Below are positions 8,528 through 16,973 of a stretch of 43,421 nucleotides of DNA, piece after piece. Source of the DNA: an uncultured Collinsella sp. (lineage in GTDB: Bacteria; Actinomycetota; Coriobacteriia; Coriobacteriales; Coriobacteriaceae); NCBI GenBank assembly GCA_900541665.1, contig UQKV01000016.1:1-43421 (forward strand). The letters are read 5' to 3'. The translations under genes and the position numbers were made by a program. The notes under the pieces are model-generated. The model saw nothing but the letters and a program-made list of their open reading frames with translations. It was not told the origin of the DNA and did no database searches. Numbering within the stretch: the first letter of the stretch is position 1; each line of letters starts with the position of its first letter.

Positions 8528-8977
8528 GTGCTAACAATTCACTATGGTGATATGGAAAATGTTATCTACAACACGTCGGTTTACTTCGATAACGTCTATT
8601 CGCCCCAGTGGTTTCAAGATGCCTTTGCTCAACGGATTATTAAATCAATCGATAAGGGCACCGTGGTAGGCCCCAATGCAATCGATACCAAGATTCTAGG
8701 CGTCATTCCTCCCGAGAAACTATCCAGCGGCACCAAAACGCTACTGCTTATGTACTTTATGCCGCAGAATATATATAACGCCTCGAATTGCGGTGATAAT
8801 TGCGCCTACTGGATTCTGAGAATCGCCGCACAAAAGGATCTAACAATCAATCTCTACCATTTAATGGATTTCGGAAACGGCAAATTCACGGCTGTCATTG
8901 CGAACACAGGCGATGTCGTTCACACGATGTTTGACCTTGTCCCCATAGCTGGGAAATGCCTAAGGGAGAACTCCTGA
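8528..8977 (+). CDS. DUF4869-type protein, first gene of a two-gene unit
   Basis: This 149-residue cytosolic protein begins VLTIHYGDMENVIYN and contains SGGTKTLLLMYF-like, NCGDNCAYWILRIA and HLMDFG segments that I recognise as the DUF4869 family of unknown function. I chose GTG at 8528 because AAGGAG lies five bases upstream and family members usually begin at ML.I.[YF]G. An ATG at 8498 in the same frame would add ten residues but sits almost at the inferred transcript start. The stop codon overlaps the next start as TGATG, so the pair is probably translationally coupled. The segment is AT-richer than the glycosyltransferase block beside it, which hints at horizontal acquisition. No function is known. 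The name rests on recall of the family, not on a search. Confidence 0.75.
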   Translation: MLTIHYGDMENVIYNTSVYFDNVYSPQWFQDAFAQRIIKSIDKGTVVGPNAIDTKILGVIPPEKLSSGTKTLLLMYFMPQNIYNASNCGDNCAYWILRIAAQKDLTINLYHLMDFGNGKFTAVIANTGDVVHTMFDLVPIAGKCLRENS

Positions 8978-9954
8978 TGCGCGGATCATACAAGGTAATT
9001 ATTCAAAATAACCGGGTTCAGTTTAAACTGACCATCAATAGAAATCTGACCATCATCCAAGGCAACAGTGCTACAGGCAAGACAACTCTGCTTGATATGG
9101 TGGCAGCTCACGAAGAGCTTGGGGCACAAAGCGGCGTAACAGTAAGTTGCAAAGTGCCCTGTAAAACAATATCTGGAAAATATTGGCGCAGAGATCTCCA
9201 AGAGATTTCCAGCAGTATTGTTTTTATTGATGAGGGCAATACTTTTGTTCGATCAAGAGAATTTGCCCATGAAGCAAAACGTAGCTCAAACTACTACGTA
9301 ATCGTCGCCAGAGAGTCACTGCGCCAACTGCCCTATAGCGTTGATGAAATCTACGGTCTTAAGAACACCAACCGAACCACAACGAAGTATCCCGTTTACT
9401 CTCGTGTCTACACCTCTACATATCGTATTTACGGTGATACTGAATTTAGAGGCGAGAGGCCCGAGCTTGTCATCGTCGAGGACACAAATTCGGGCTACGA
9501 ATTCTTCAGTTTGCTATGCAAAAAGAGCAGCATTAAGTGCATCAGCGCGGGAGGAAAATCAAATATTTGCAACTGCATTATGGACGCACCGGAAAACGAC
9601 ATCCTCGTGATTGCCGACGGCGCCGCCTTTGGACCAGAAATTGCGGAAGCAGCTGCTCTATTGCGCCGAAAGAACATCAAGCTATTCCTACCGGAATCGT
9701 TTGAATGGCTCGTGTTAAAGTCGGGATTATTCAACAGCAAACACATTAAGGACATGCTGCTTAACCCCGCTGAATATATCGAAAGCTCAAAGTTCTTTAG
9801 CTGGGAGAACTTCTTTACTGCAGAACTCATCGAATGCTCACGAGATACACGTTTTCGATATGACAAGAGCTGCTTGAACGAGGAGTACTTGAACCCCACC
9901 GCCCTTGCAGCTCTTGAGGACACTTTGCCGGATCTTGGAATTACTTCGCTCTAA
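8977..9954 (+). CDS. Small P-loop ATPase with a TOPRIM-like C-terminal half (OLD-like)
   Basis: The start is ATG 8977, overlapping the preceding stop and placed seven bases after AGGGAG, giving 325 residues. An earlier in-frame ATG at 8956 lies inside the upstream gene and lacks a site of its own. Residues 29-36 are a Walker A motif (GNSATGKT), and SSIVFIDEG around 79-87 is a Walker B with D85/E86. I see no ABC signature. The second half has LVIVEDTNSGYEFF (E168/D169) and ILVIADG (D214), which recalls the acidic pattern of TOPRIM domains in OLD-family nucleases, although the protein is short for that family. It may be an ATP-regulated nuclease or sensor working with the DUF4869-type protein. 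Its stop overlaps the convergent glycosyltransferase stop by four bases. Confidence 0.7.
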   Translation: MRGSYKVIIQNNRVQFKLTINRNLTIIQGNSATGKTTLLDMVAAHEELGAQSGVTVSCKVPCKTISGKYWRRDLQEISSSIVFIDEGNTFVRSREFAHEAKRSSNYYVIVARESLRQLPYSVDEIYGLKNTNRTTTKYPVYSRVYTSTYRIYGDTEFRGERPELVIVEDTNSGYEFFSLLCKKSSIKCISAGGKSNICNCIMDAPENDILVIADGAAFGPEIAEAAALLRRKNIKLFLPESFEWLVLKSGLFNSKHIKDMLLNPAEYIESSKFFSWENFFTAELIECSRDTRFRYDKSCLNEEYLNPTALAALEDTLPDLGITSL

Positions 9955-12437
9955 AGCGAGAAGTACTCACTGTCGAGAGATAGGTTCGGCCCCAACCATG
10001 GATCGCCCGTCAAGAAGAACTCAGGCCAGCGCTGCATGAACAGTGCTTGCTCGCGCTTCCAGCGGCACAGTTTTCTCTCGTTGGCCTCTTCCCTACCGCG
10101 CGAGGTGAACTCGTAGTGGTATAGCTCGGCATAGGGCGTATAGATGGTGCAGTAGCCCGCCTCCCATACGCGCAGGCAAAAGTCTGCGTCGTTAAAGCCA
10201 ACGGCGAATTCCTCGTTGTAGCCGCCGACGCGCTCAAATACGTCGCGTCGCACCATCTGGCAGGCACCCGTTACGGCGCTAAAGTTGCCCGGGCGCACAG
10301 CGCGGGCAAGATAGCCCTCGCACTTTGCCGAGAAGTCCTGGTTGGCATGGGCAAGTGCGCCACGCACGCCAACCAAAATGCCGGCATGCTGCACCAGATG
10401 ATCGGCAAAGTAGAGTTTGGCGCCCGCCACGCCCGCATCGGGACGCTGCAGATAGCCCATCATCTCTTCGATAAAGTCCGGGCTTATGACCTCTGTATCG
10501 TTGTTGAGCAGCAGCAGGTAGTCGCCCTTGGCGTGCTTCACACCAAAATTGATGATCTGAGAGTAATTGAACTCGCCCGGCCAGTACACGACGCGCGCGA
10601 TGCCCTTGCCTTCGGATGCCGCAGTCACGCGTTCCGGCAGGGTTTCGTAATACGCAAACGTCTCCGGGGCTTCGCTGTTGTTCTCCACCAAGACAATCTC
10701 GTAGTTGGCATACGTTGCCTTCTGGGCGATCGACATCACACAGGCATCAAGCGTCTCAACGTGGTCCTTGGTGGGAATCACAACACTCACCAGCGGCGCA
10801 GGCTCCGGCAGCGCATAGCGCATGCGGTAGACAAACGGCGTCTCGGTCTCCTCGACCGTTCCGCAAATGCCCAGCGCGTTAAAGTGGCGCTGAAGCGCAA
10901 GGCGCCCGGCTTCAATAGCATACGGCTTGCTATCGGCAGAACCGTCGGCGGTCGATCCCGGATGCACGCGCCAGTGATACAGCACATGCGCAACGTGCTC
11001 AAAGCGCGCGCCGGCTGCAAGACAGCGAAGCGTCAGGTCGTAATCCTGGGCACCCGCGACGTCTTCTGGCGACATGCCAATGTGATCGATGAGCGCCTTC
11101 TCCGCCATCAGGAAATGCGTCACGCAGTTATGGCTATAGAGCAGGTCGACGTTGAGTACGGTCTTAAAGACCGGCTGGCCCCACTCCCCCGTTTTCTGGA
11201 ACATGTCCTCATCGCAGAACAGGACCTGGGGACGCTCGCCCTCGGCCGCCTTATTCAGTGCGGAAACATACTGGAATAACGCGTCCGGTTCCAGAATGTC
11301 GTCATGGTCCAAGAACGCGACGTAGTCGCCCATCGCTTGCTCAATACCTGCGTTGGTGTTGACCACAATGCCGCCGTTGCCGGGCAGCCCAATGCGACGA
11401 ACGCGCTCGTCGTTGGCACTTGCCGCAAGATTGGCCACCGCATCCCATTCGGGCGAGGCGTCCATGAACAGCAATTCCCAGTTGTCATAGCTCTGGGCTA
11501 GCACCGAGTCCAGCAGCTCGCGCAGGTAAACCCGATCAGTCTTGTAACACGGCACCACAATGCTCACGAGCGGCCTATAGGCAAAGGCCGCCGAAGCGAC
11601 ACGCTGGCACGCCAAATCGCCCGGCTTTGCGCGATGTTGCTCAAACCAACGTCGATAAGCTGCGTCGTCTGCACGCGCGTCCTTCATGCGGTTCCAGCTG
11701 TCGTCGACCATGCCGTTGTACAGGCGACCATCCATGGCGCAAAAACCGCTCTGGATTAGGCCCGTGGGATCAGCCGCAATCGCGACAAAATCACGTATAT
11801 CCTGGGGCATCTCAACGCTCAAATACGTTTTATTGACGCGGCATCCGTTCTGCTGCGGCACATCGATCTGCGATTCAAACACATGCACGGTGACATCGAT
11901 GGCATTCATATGCGTATCGAAGATCTGGAGCTCAGGTGCGCACTGGGGTCCTCCCGCCCAGGTAACCTCATAGCGCCACACCGCGCCGGCGTCTGCCGGT
12001 AAATAGCGAATGGCATCGATCTCGTAGCGACCGCAGCATTCGCCACGCTGCGCATCGCGGATAAGCGCGCACAGCGCAGGCTTTGCTTTGTAGTTAACCT
12101 TGGATTCCAGCTTGGCCACGCGGCTATCGAGGCGAATGGAGCCCAACCTTTGGCCACCGGATGCAAAAACAACATCCATCGACGAGCCATCCAAAAACGG
12201 AAGCACCAAGACGGCGAGCTCGCGCTCGTAATCGGAAACGGAAGGACAAAGCGCCAGCACACGGCCATGATCGACCGGGAGCACCAGCGACGGCACACAA
12301 GAACCGCTCGTCGTCGCATGGGCAAACGCCTGAGAGCCCTCCCGCTCAATAAGCGCGGCGACATCCTGACCGGCAAAACGAAGCAGCACAAACAGACGGC
12401 CCTGACTGCGGCAAAGCGCCAAACGCTTGATACTCAT
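9951..12437 (-). CDS. Bifunctional GT2 glycosyltransferase with two catalytic domains
   Basis: The 828-residue cytosolic protein has a poorly conserved N-terminal ~280 residues and two GT-A (GT2) domains. The first starts at RPLVSIVVPCYKTD and has the metal-binding FLDHDD. The second starts at LVSVVIPTKDHVETL and has LLLNNDTEV, then the acceptor-side GFNDADFCLRVWEAGY, the layout of rhamnosyltransferase/WbbL-like enzymes. Such proteins add two different sugars or extend a polymer during synthesis of cell-wall polysaccharide or teichoic-acid-like glycans. It is last in a minus-strand run of four GT2 genes; its ATG immediately follows the upstream TAG, so co-translation is likely. The sugar specificity cannot be read from sequence. 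Confidence 0.88.
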   Translation of the reverse strand: MSIKRLALCRSQGRLFVLLRFAGQDVAALIEREGSQAFAHATTSGSCVPSLVLPVDHGRVLALCPSVSDYERELAVLVLPFLDGSSMDVVFASGGQRLGSIRLDSRVAKLESKVNYKAKPALCALIRDAQRGECCGRYEIDAIRYLPADAGAVWRYEVTWAGGPQCAPELQIFDTHMNAIDVTVHVFESQIDVPQQNGCRVNKTYLSVEMPQDIRDFVAIAADPTGLIQSGFCAMDGRLYNGMVDDSWNRMKDARADDAAYRRWFEQHRAKPGDLACQRVASAAFAYRPLVSIVVPCYKTDRVYLRELLDSVLAQSYDNWELLFMDASPEWDAVANLAASANDERVRRIGLPGNGGIVVNTNAGIEQAMGDYVAFLDHDDILEPDALFQYVSALNKAAEGERPQVLFCDEDMFQKTGEWGQPVFKTVLNVDLLYSHNCVTHFLMAEKALIDHIGMSPEDVAGAQDYDLTLRCLAAGARFEHVAHVLYHWRVHPGSTADGSADSKPYAIEAGRLALQRHFNALGICGTVEETETPFVYRMRYALPEPAPLVSVVIPTKDHVETLDACVMSIAQKATYANYEIVLVENNSEAPETFAYYETLPERVTAASEGKGIARVVYWPGEFNYSQIINFGVKHAKGDYLLLLNNDTEVISPDFIEEMMGYLQRPDAGVAGAKLYFADHLVQHAGILVGVRGALAHANQDFSAKCEGYLARAVRPGNFSAVTGACQMVRRDVFERVGGYNEEFAVGFNDADFCLRVWEAGYCTIYTPYAELYHYEFTSRGREEANERKLCRWKREQALFMQRWPEFFLTGDPWLGPNLSLDSEYFSL

Positions 12438-13505
12438 CTACACTTCTCGCTTTCCCAGGGCGTTCGCTGCCATGCGTTTGCAGGCACCCAGGCGCCCAAA
12501 CCTCAAGACGTCGTAATCGAACATGAGCTTTTTGCACTCACGGGCATTGGGGGCCTTGCTGGTAAGCGCCGCACGCACCATAGCAGCAACAGAAGGAGCG
12601 CATTGTGCGAGCGCAGCATCGCTGCCCACGGCAGAACCGGCAAGCGCCGTGGCAACGGCAGCAAACACCTTGCCGCAATCCGAACCCAGCAACCTGAGCG
12701 CATCGTACAGCACCAGATCGCATAGGAAGTACGCCAGGTCATCGGCATGCTGAGCATCGAGACCGTCGCGCTGCCAGTCAGCCAGCACCGCGGAGTAAAT
12801 CTTCACGTGCTCCAGCAGGCGCGTCTCGTCGTCATAGCGCATGGTGTCCATGAGCGAGCCCTTGCGCGCCACGCGGTAGTCATACAGCTTGTTCGAGATA
12901 AGCGCGGTCTTACGCGAACGACCGTACACGGCAAAATCGAAGACCTGGTCCTCGCCATACTTAACGGTTTCGTCGAACACGATCCCGTTGCCCAGCAAAA
13001 ACTCACGCTTGCAGGCAGTGCGCCATGCAAAGGGGCGAGAAGCTTCCTTAAACAGCAGGTCGGAGCTATAGCCTTCAAACGACACATCGCGCGGGCTCAG
13101 CACATAGTTAAGCCACGGATACCCCGCCTCCAGCGGATACGGATTCGCGCCAAAGGTCAAAACGTCGCAGTCCTCGCGCTCAAAGGCATCGACGATCACG
13201 CGGCATGCATCGGGCGTAAATCGGTCGTCGGAATCCAAAAACGCGACGATAGGCGCCGTGGACGCAGCGATGCCTGCATTACGTGCACTCGACAGGCCAC
13301 CGTTCTCCTTATCGACCAGCGTAAAGCGCGCATCCTTTTCGCAATAGGCAGCCGCAATATCGCGCGAACCGTCCGGCGAGCCATCGTTGACTAACACGCC
13401 TTCCCAATCGGGCATGTCCTGCGCAAGCAGGGAGTCCAGGCACCAGGCCAGGCACTCCTCCACGTTATAGATGGGAACGACAACGGAAATCTTGGGGGTA
13501 GCCAT
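12438..13505 (-). CDS. GT2 family glycosyltransferase
   Basis: The 355-residue protein has an N-terminal GT-A domain: ISVVVPIYNVEECL, LVNDGSPDGS (nucleotide-sugar binding), GLSSARNAGI and FLDSDD (metal-binding DxD). The C-terminal ~230 residues contain WRTACKREFLL and KYGEDQVFDFAVY, typical of enzymes for capsule and wall glycans. I start at ATG 13505 because AGGAG is nine bases upstream; a GTG two codons earlier would be only three bases from that site. The gene abuts the following gene (TAG then ATG) and lies 12 bases after the preceding stop, so it is mid-operon. Confidence 0.9.
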   Translation of the reverse strand: MATPKISVVVPIYNVEECLAWCLDSLLAQDMPDWEGVLVNDGSPDGSRDIAAAYCEKDARFTLVDKENGGLSSARNAGIAASTAPIVAFLDSDDRFTPDACRVIVDAFEREDCDVLTFGANPYPLEAGYPWLNYVLSPRDVSFEGYSSDLLFKEASRPFAWRTACKREFLLGNGIVFDETVKYGEDQVFDFAVYGRSRKTALISNKLYDYRVARKGSLMDTMRYDDETRLLEHVKIYSAVLADWQRDGLDAQHADDLAYFLCDLVLYDALRLLGSDCGKVFAAVATALAGSAVGSDAALAQCAPSVAAMVRAALTSKAPNARECKKLMFDYDVLRFGRLGACKRMAANALGKREV

Positions 13506-13517
13506 AGTCACTCGCTC

Positions 13518-14636
13518 CTACTGTGCGGCCGGAACGTCATCGGGGTGCGGGTTGTCGCCGTAGGTGCGCTGATACGTCAGCACGCGCCAGACCAGCGGCA
13601 GGCCGCCAATCTTAAAGTAATGCTTAAACGTATTGAGCTTGCCCGGCTTCTTAAAGTCAAAGCGCGAATCGATATAGGCGCGAGGCGACTTGACCATCAG
13701 ACGCAAATCGGTCTCGCCACGCGGATCAAACAGCGACAGGTCAAAGCGACCGGCATCCCAATCGGCCTTGAGCTCGGACGAGGCTTTCTTCCAAAACTGC
13801 TCGCGCAGCCCTTCGACCAAGCGCTCATCATTCCAACGGTACGTATCGACCTTCATGCGCATTAAAATGCCCTGAAGCTGAGCCTTGAGCTCGGGACGCT
13901 CGTCCAAAAAACGTTGCATCTCGGCATACTCGTCGCACACGCAAAACACCTTGTTGGGCGAATTAACGGAGCTCTTCTCGTTATCTTGGCGATAGCACAA
14001 AATGGGGTCCGCAATAAACGCGGCACGCTCGGCGCAAGCCCAAACCTTAAAGTTAAAGCCTGCGTCCTGATACGAGGCACCCGGCGTGGGAAGGAACCGA
14101 ATCTGATTGTCGTTGAGGAACTCGCGTCGATAGATAGCCGACCAAATGGAAGGTTTGCGGTAGAAGATGCCCGGGCGATCGACGGGGCGATACGCGGCGC
14201 CCGTCATGTACTCGTCGATGATCCCAAACAGCTCACGGCGCTCGCTGGGCGTGGACCAATACAGGTAAAAGTCGCCCTTTACCACATCGGCATGCTCAGC
14301 ATCGGCCTTGGCGACCAGCTTTTGGAGCGAATCCTCAAACATAAAGTCGTCGGACTCAAGGATGCCCACGTACTCGCCGCGCGCCATCTCCAGGCCGCGG
14401 TTCATCGAGTCGCCGTAGCCGCTGTTGGCCTTGTCGATCATCTTTACACGCTCATCGCACTCCATGTACTCGCGGATGATATCCGGCGAGCTATCGGTGG
14501 AGCCGTCGTTAATACAGATGATCTCGATGTCCTTGAGCGTCTGCGCCACGGCGGAATCGAGGCACTCGCACAGGTAGCGCTCAACATTGCAGATGGGGAC
14601 GAGCAGCGAAACTTTAGGGGTATCAGAGTTCTGCAA
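13518..14636 (-). CDS. GT2 family glycosyltransferase, TTG start
   Basis: The product is 372 residues and starts at TTG 14636, preceded by CAGGAGG at ideal spacing. The open frame runs further upstream, but that part is Arg/Cys-rich and overlaps the neighbouring gene in antiparallel style, so I reject it. The GT-A core shows PKVSLLVPICNVERYL, IICINDGSTDSSP, RGLEMARGEYVGIL and ESDDFM (the DxD-like site). It is a close paralog of the gene at 15758-16861: both carry LKDIEIICINDGSTD and RVKMIDKANSGYGDSMN, and both have KPSIWSA(V/I)YRR(E/D)FL and LCYRQDNE/LSYRQDNE later on. It probably acts in the same glycan pathway on a related acceptor. Confidence 0.9.
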   Translation of the reverse strand: MQNSDTPKVSLLVPICNVERYLCECLDSAVAQTLKDIEIICINDGSTDSSPDIIREYMECDERVKMIDKANSGYGDSMNRGLEMARGEYVGILESDDFMFEDSLQKLVAKADAEHADVVKGDFYLYWSTPSERRELFGIIDEYMTGAAYRPVDRPGIFYRKPSIWSAIYRREFLNDNQIRFLPTPGASYQDAGFNFKVWACAERAAFIADPILCYRQDNEKSSVNSPNKVFCVCDEYAEMQRFLDERPELKAQLQGILMRMKVDTYRWNDERLVEGLREQFWKKASSELKADWDAGRFDLSLFDPRGETDLRLMVKSPRAYIDSRFDFKKPGKLNTFKHYFKIGGLPLVWRVLTYQRTYGDNPHPDDVPAAQ

Positions 14637-14710
14637 GAGAACCTCCTGTTGAATAGCGTGTAACAGGGTTATTTTAGCAGCCGAGTTGCGGCGGGCGGCA
14701 GCGCTTGGAA

Positions 14711-15751
14711 TTAGATAAAGCGCTCCAGGCAGGCTTTGAGACCGCGAGTCGAAAGATAGAACAGCGTGGCGTCTGCCATCGAAACGCCCGAGGTCGTCGC
14801 AACGAGCTTGTGGGCAACACGGCAAACGGCGCCCTTGGCAGGCATATCTGCCCAGTCCGTTCCCAAAAACGTCGCGAGGTCCATGTTGACGCGAGCCGCC
14901 ACGCGATGGAAACCATCGGCATCCAAGCGCGCCAGGTCGAACACAATAAGGTCCAAAAACCAAGTTATCAGCTCGCCGGGGCACAGGTCCAAAAGACCGT
15001 AGGCTGCCCAGTCCTCCAAGACCTCCTCGAGCATTCTCATATGGGCATCGAGCTTTTTGGCGCGAGCCTCGGCACTGTTGAACTCGTGCGTCGCCGATTC
15101 ACTCTCCATCACGTAGTGGTAGAACTTGTCCGGCATGACGACGGTCCTGCGGGCAAGCGCATAAGCCGCAAATTGGAAGACGACGTCCTCGCCCAAAGCC
15201 AAACCGGGGGCGAAGCGAATGCCTTCGCGATTGAGCAGCTCGCGCGAAAAAGCCGCACGGCAGGCATAGGGCTGCGCATTCGAATGGAACAGCAGCTGGG
15301 GATCACGGGCGCCGAAGGTACCAGCTTTGGGGCTCATGAGTTGCTGGACGCGCCTGGGGGCAGCATCGGCAGGTTCACAGACGCCGCCAAAAACGGCGGC
15401 CTCGGCATCCGCAGACTCCATGGCATGCAGCACGCGCTCGACCGTCTGGGCATCGATGTAATCGTCAGCGTCCACAAAAAAGACGGTCTCGCCCTCGGCG
15501 GCATCGATACCGGCATTTCGAGCACACGAGACGCCCGCGTTTTCCTGGTCAATCACCAGTACGCGATCGTCGGCCCGCGCGATCTGGCGCAACGCGTTCA
15601 ACGAATCATCAGTCGAACCGTCGTTGACGCAGACAACCTGAATCGAGCGCTCGGACTGGGCCAACAGCGAATCGAGGCATCGCTGAATGGAGCGCGACGA
15701 ATTGTAGACGGGAACGACAATGGTCGCTTTGGGGGTCAAAGTCTCTCCCAT
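14711..15751 (-). CDS. GT2 family glycosyltransferase
   Basis: The 346-residue protein has KATIVVPVYNSSRSIQ, VCVNDGSTDDSL, GVSCARNAGIDAAEG and FFVDADDYID, a complete GT-A motif set with a DADD metal site. The second half has FSRELLNREG and ALGEDVVFQFAAYAL, also found in the 12438-13505 product (KYGEDQVFDFAVYG), so these two form one subtype and the 13518 and 15758 genes the other. It follows the upstream gene after six bases and is separated from the downstream gene by 74 bases. Confidence 0.9.
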   Translation of the reverse strand: MGETLTPKATIVVPVYNSSRSIQRCLDSLLAQSERSIQVVCVNDGSTDDSLNALRQIARADDRVLVIDQENAGVSCARNAGIDAAEGETVFFVDADDYIDAQTVERVLHAMESADAEAAVFGGVCEPADAAPRRVQQLMSPKAGTFGARDPQLLFHSNAQPYACRAAFSRELLNREGIRFAPGLALGEDVVFQFAAYALARRTVVMPDKFYHYVMESESATHEFNSAEARAKKLDAHMRMLEEVLEDWAAYGLLDLCPGELITWFLDLIVFDLARLDADGFHRVAARVNMDLATFLGTDWADMPAKGAVCRVAHKLVATTSGVSMADATLFYLSTRGLKACLERFI

Positions 15752-15757
15752 GTCGAC

Positions 15758-16861
15758 CTACCCCCTCAGCGATTCGATGAGGAAGGCAGCAACTACGCCT
15801 GGGCCTCCAACCGAGGCGTAATACTTAGCACGCCCCAAGGCACCATCCGTCGCAAAACTCGGATGCTCGTCGACCCAGCCCTCAGGATCTTTGAGGATGG
15901 CAGCGAGATTTGCGCGCTTCCACGGCTTGAGGTCGTCAAGCGAAAACTCCCCCGCGTCCAAGGCCGCTTGGAACTCCTTGGCCATCTGAACCAGGAACTC
16001 CTTATAGAACTTAGGCGCCAGGCGCACGTAGTTCCACATGTACGAATCGTACTTAATGAGCTGATTGAACTTGAGCATGCGCGCGACGTCATCACTTGCG
16101 TGGTCGCGGGCATAATCCTCTCGAATCCAACGCTCGATCTCGGCATACTCGGTATTGACGCAAAAGACCTTAGCCGAAGAATTGACCGAGGAATTCTCGT
16201 TGTCCTGGCGATAAGACAACACGGCATCATGAAGGTAAACAGCCTTATCGGCGCACGCGATCACCTTAAAGGCGAATGACGTGTCCTGAAAGGATGCCCC
16301 CGGAGTCGGCAGGAACTTAATGCCGTTGCGCTCAAGAAAATCGCGACGGTACACGGCCGACCAAATCGACGGCTTTTGCTTAAAGAACTGCGTCGTATCG
16401 CTCGGGTGCACCGGCTTGCCACAGTCCTTGGCTTTAAACATCTCGTGCAGCGAACGGCGCTCCTCGGGCTTAGACCAGTAGAAATCAAAGTTCGCCTTCG
16501 CAAAGTCGGCATTATTGCTATCGGCGGCCGAGACAAGCTTTTCGAGTGCGTCGGACGCCATAAAGTCATCGGACTCCAAGATGCCCACGTACTTGCCACG
16601 CGCCATCTCCAGACCGTGGTTCATCGAGTCGCCGTAGCCGCTGTTGGCCTTGTCGATCATCTTGACGCGCTCATCGCGCTCCATATACTCGCGAATAATC
16701 GCCGGCGAGTTGTCGGTCGACCCATCGTTAATGCAGATGATCTCAATATCCTTGAGCGTCTGCGCCAGGGCGGAATCGAGACACTCGCGCAGGTAGCGCT
16801 GAACATTGTAAATGGGAATAAGCAGCGACAGAACAGGGCTGCCAGAGGCGTTAGTAGACAA
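15758..16861 (-). CDS. GT2 family glycosyltransferase, first gene of the cluster, TTG start
   Basis: This 367-residue GT2 enzyme starts at TTG 16861, with AAGGAG five bases upstream. Motifs are LSLLIPIYNVQRYL, IICINDGSTDNSP, GLEMARGKYVGIL and ESDDFM. The C-terminal half keeps PSIWSAVYRRDFL and LSYRQDNENSSVN as in its paralog at 13518-14636. It is transcribed first in the minus-strand run, divergent from the acyltransferase gene at 16974. The spacer 16862-16973 must hold both promoters. Confidence 0.9.
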   Translation of the reverse strand: MSTNASGSPVLSLLIPIYNVQRYLRECLDSALAQTLKDIEIICINDGSTDNSPAIIREYMERDERVKMIDKANSGYGDSMNHGLEMARGKYVGILESDDFMASDALEKLVSAADSNNADFAKANFDFYWSKPEERRSLHEMFKAKDCGKPVHPSDTTQFFKQKPSIWSAVYRRDFLERNGIKFLPTPGASFQDTSFAFKVIACADKAVYLHDAVLSYRQDNENSSVNSSAKVFCVNTEYAEIERWIREDYARDHASDDVARMLKFNQLIKYDSYMWNYVRLAPKFYKEFLVQMAKEFQAALDAGEFSLDDLKPWKRANLAAILKDPEGWVDEHPSFATDGALGRAKYYASVGGPGVVAAFLIESLRG

Positions 16862-16927
16862 ATGTGCTCCTTAGGAAATACCTGTCGTTTCATGGTATCA
16901 AAGGGTCAGCGCGCTAGCGGGCGTTTA

Positions 16928-16933
16928 TATAAT
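16928..16933 (+). promoter_or_regulatory. Possible -10 element for the acyltransferase gene
   Basis: TATAAT lies 40 bases before the acyltransferase start in the divergent spacer. There is no convincing -35 at the expected distance (GTCAGC), so this is a weak call based on one hexamer. Confidence 0.4.
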
Positions 16934-16973
16934 CTATGGAGCTCGCAGAGGCAAACCGATAAGAAAGGACGTC

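Noticed and set aside
14637..14984. N-terminal extension of the GT2 gene at 13518
   Set aside because: The extension overlaps another gene, is Arg/Cys-rich and lacks a start site; TTG 14636 has a near-perfect ribosome-binding site.
14705..16279. 524-codon open frame on the plus strand opposite two glycosyltransferase genes
   Set aside because: It is the mirror of GT2 genes with complete motifs. High GC keeps reverse frames open, and its translation has no domain or ribosome-binding site.
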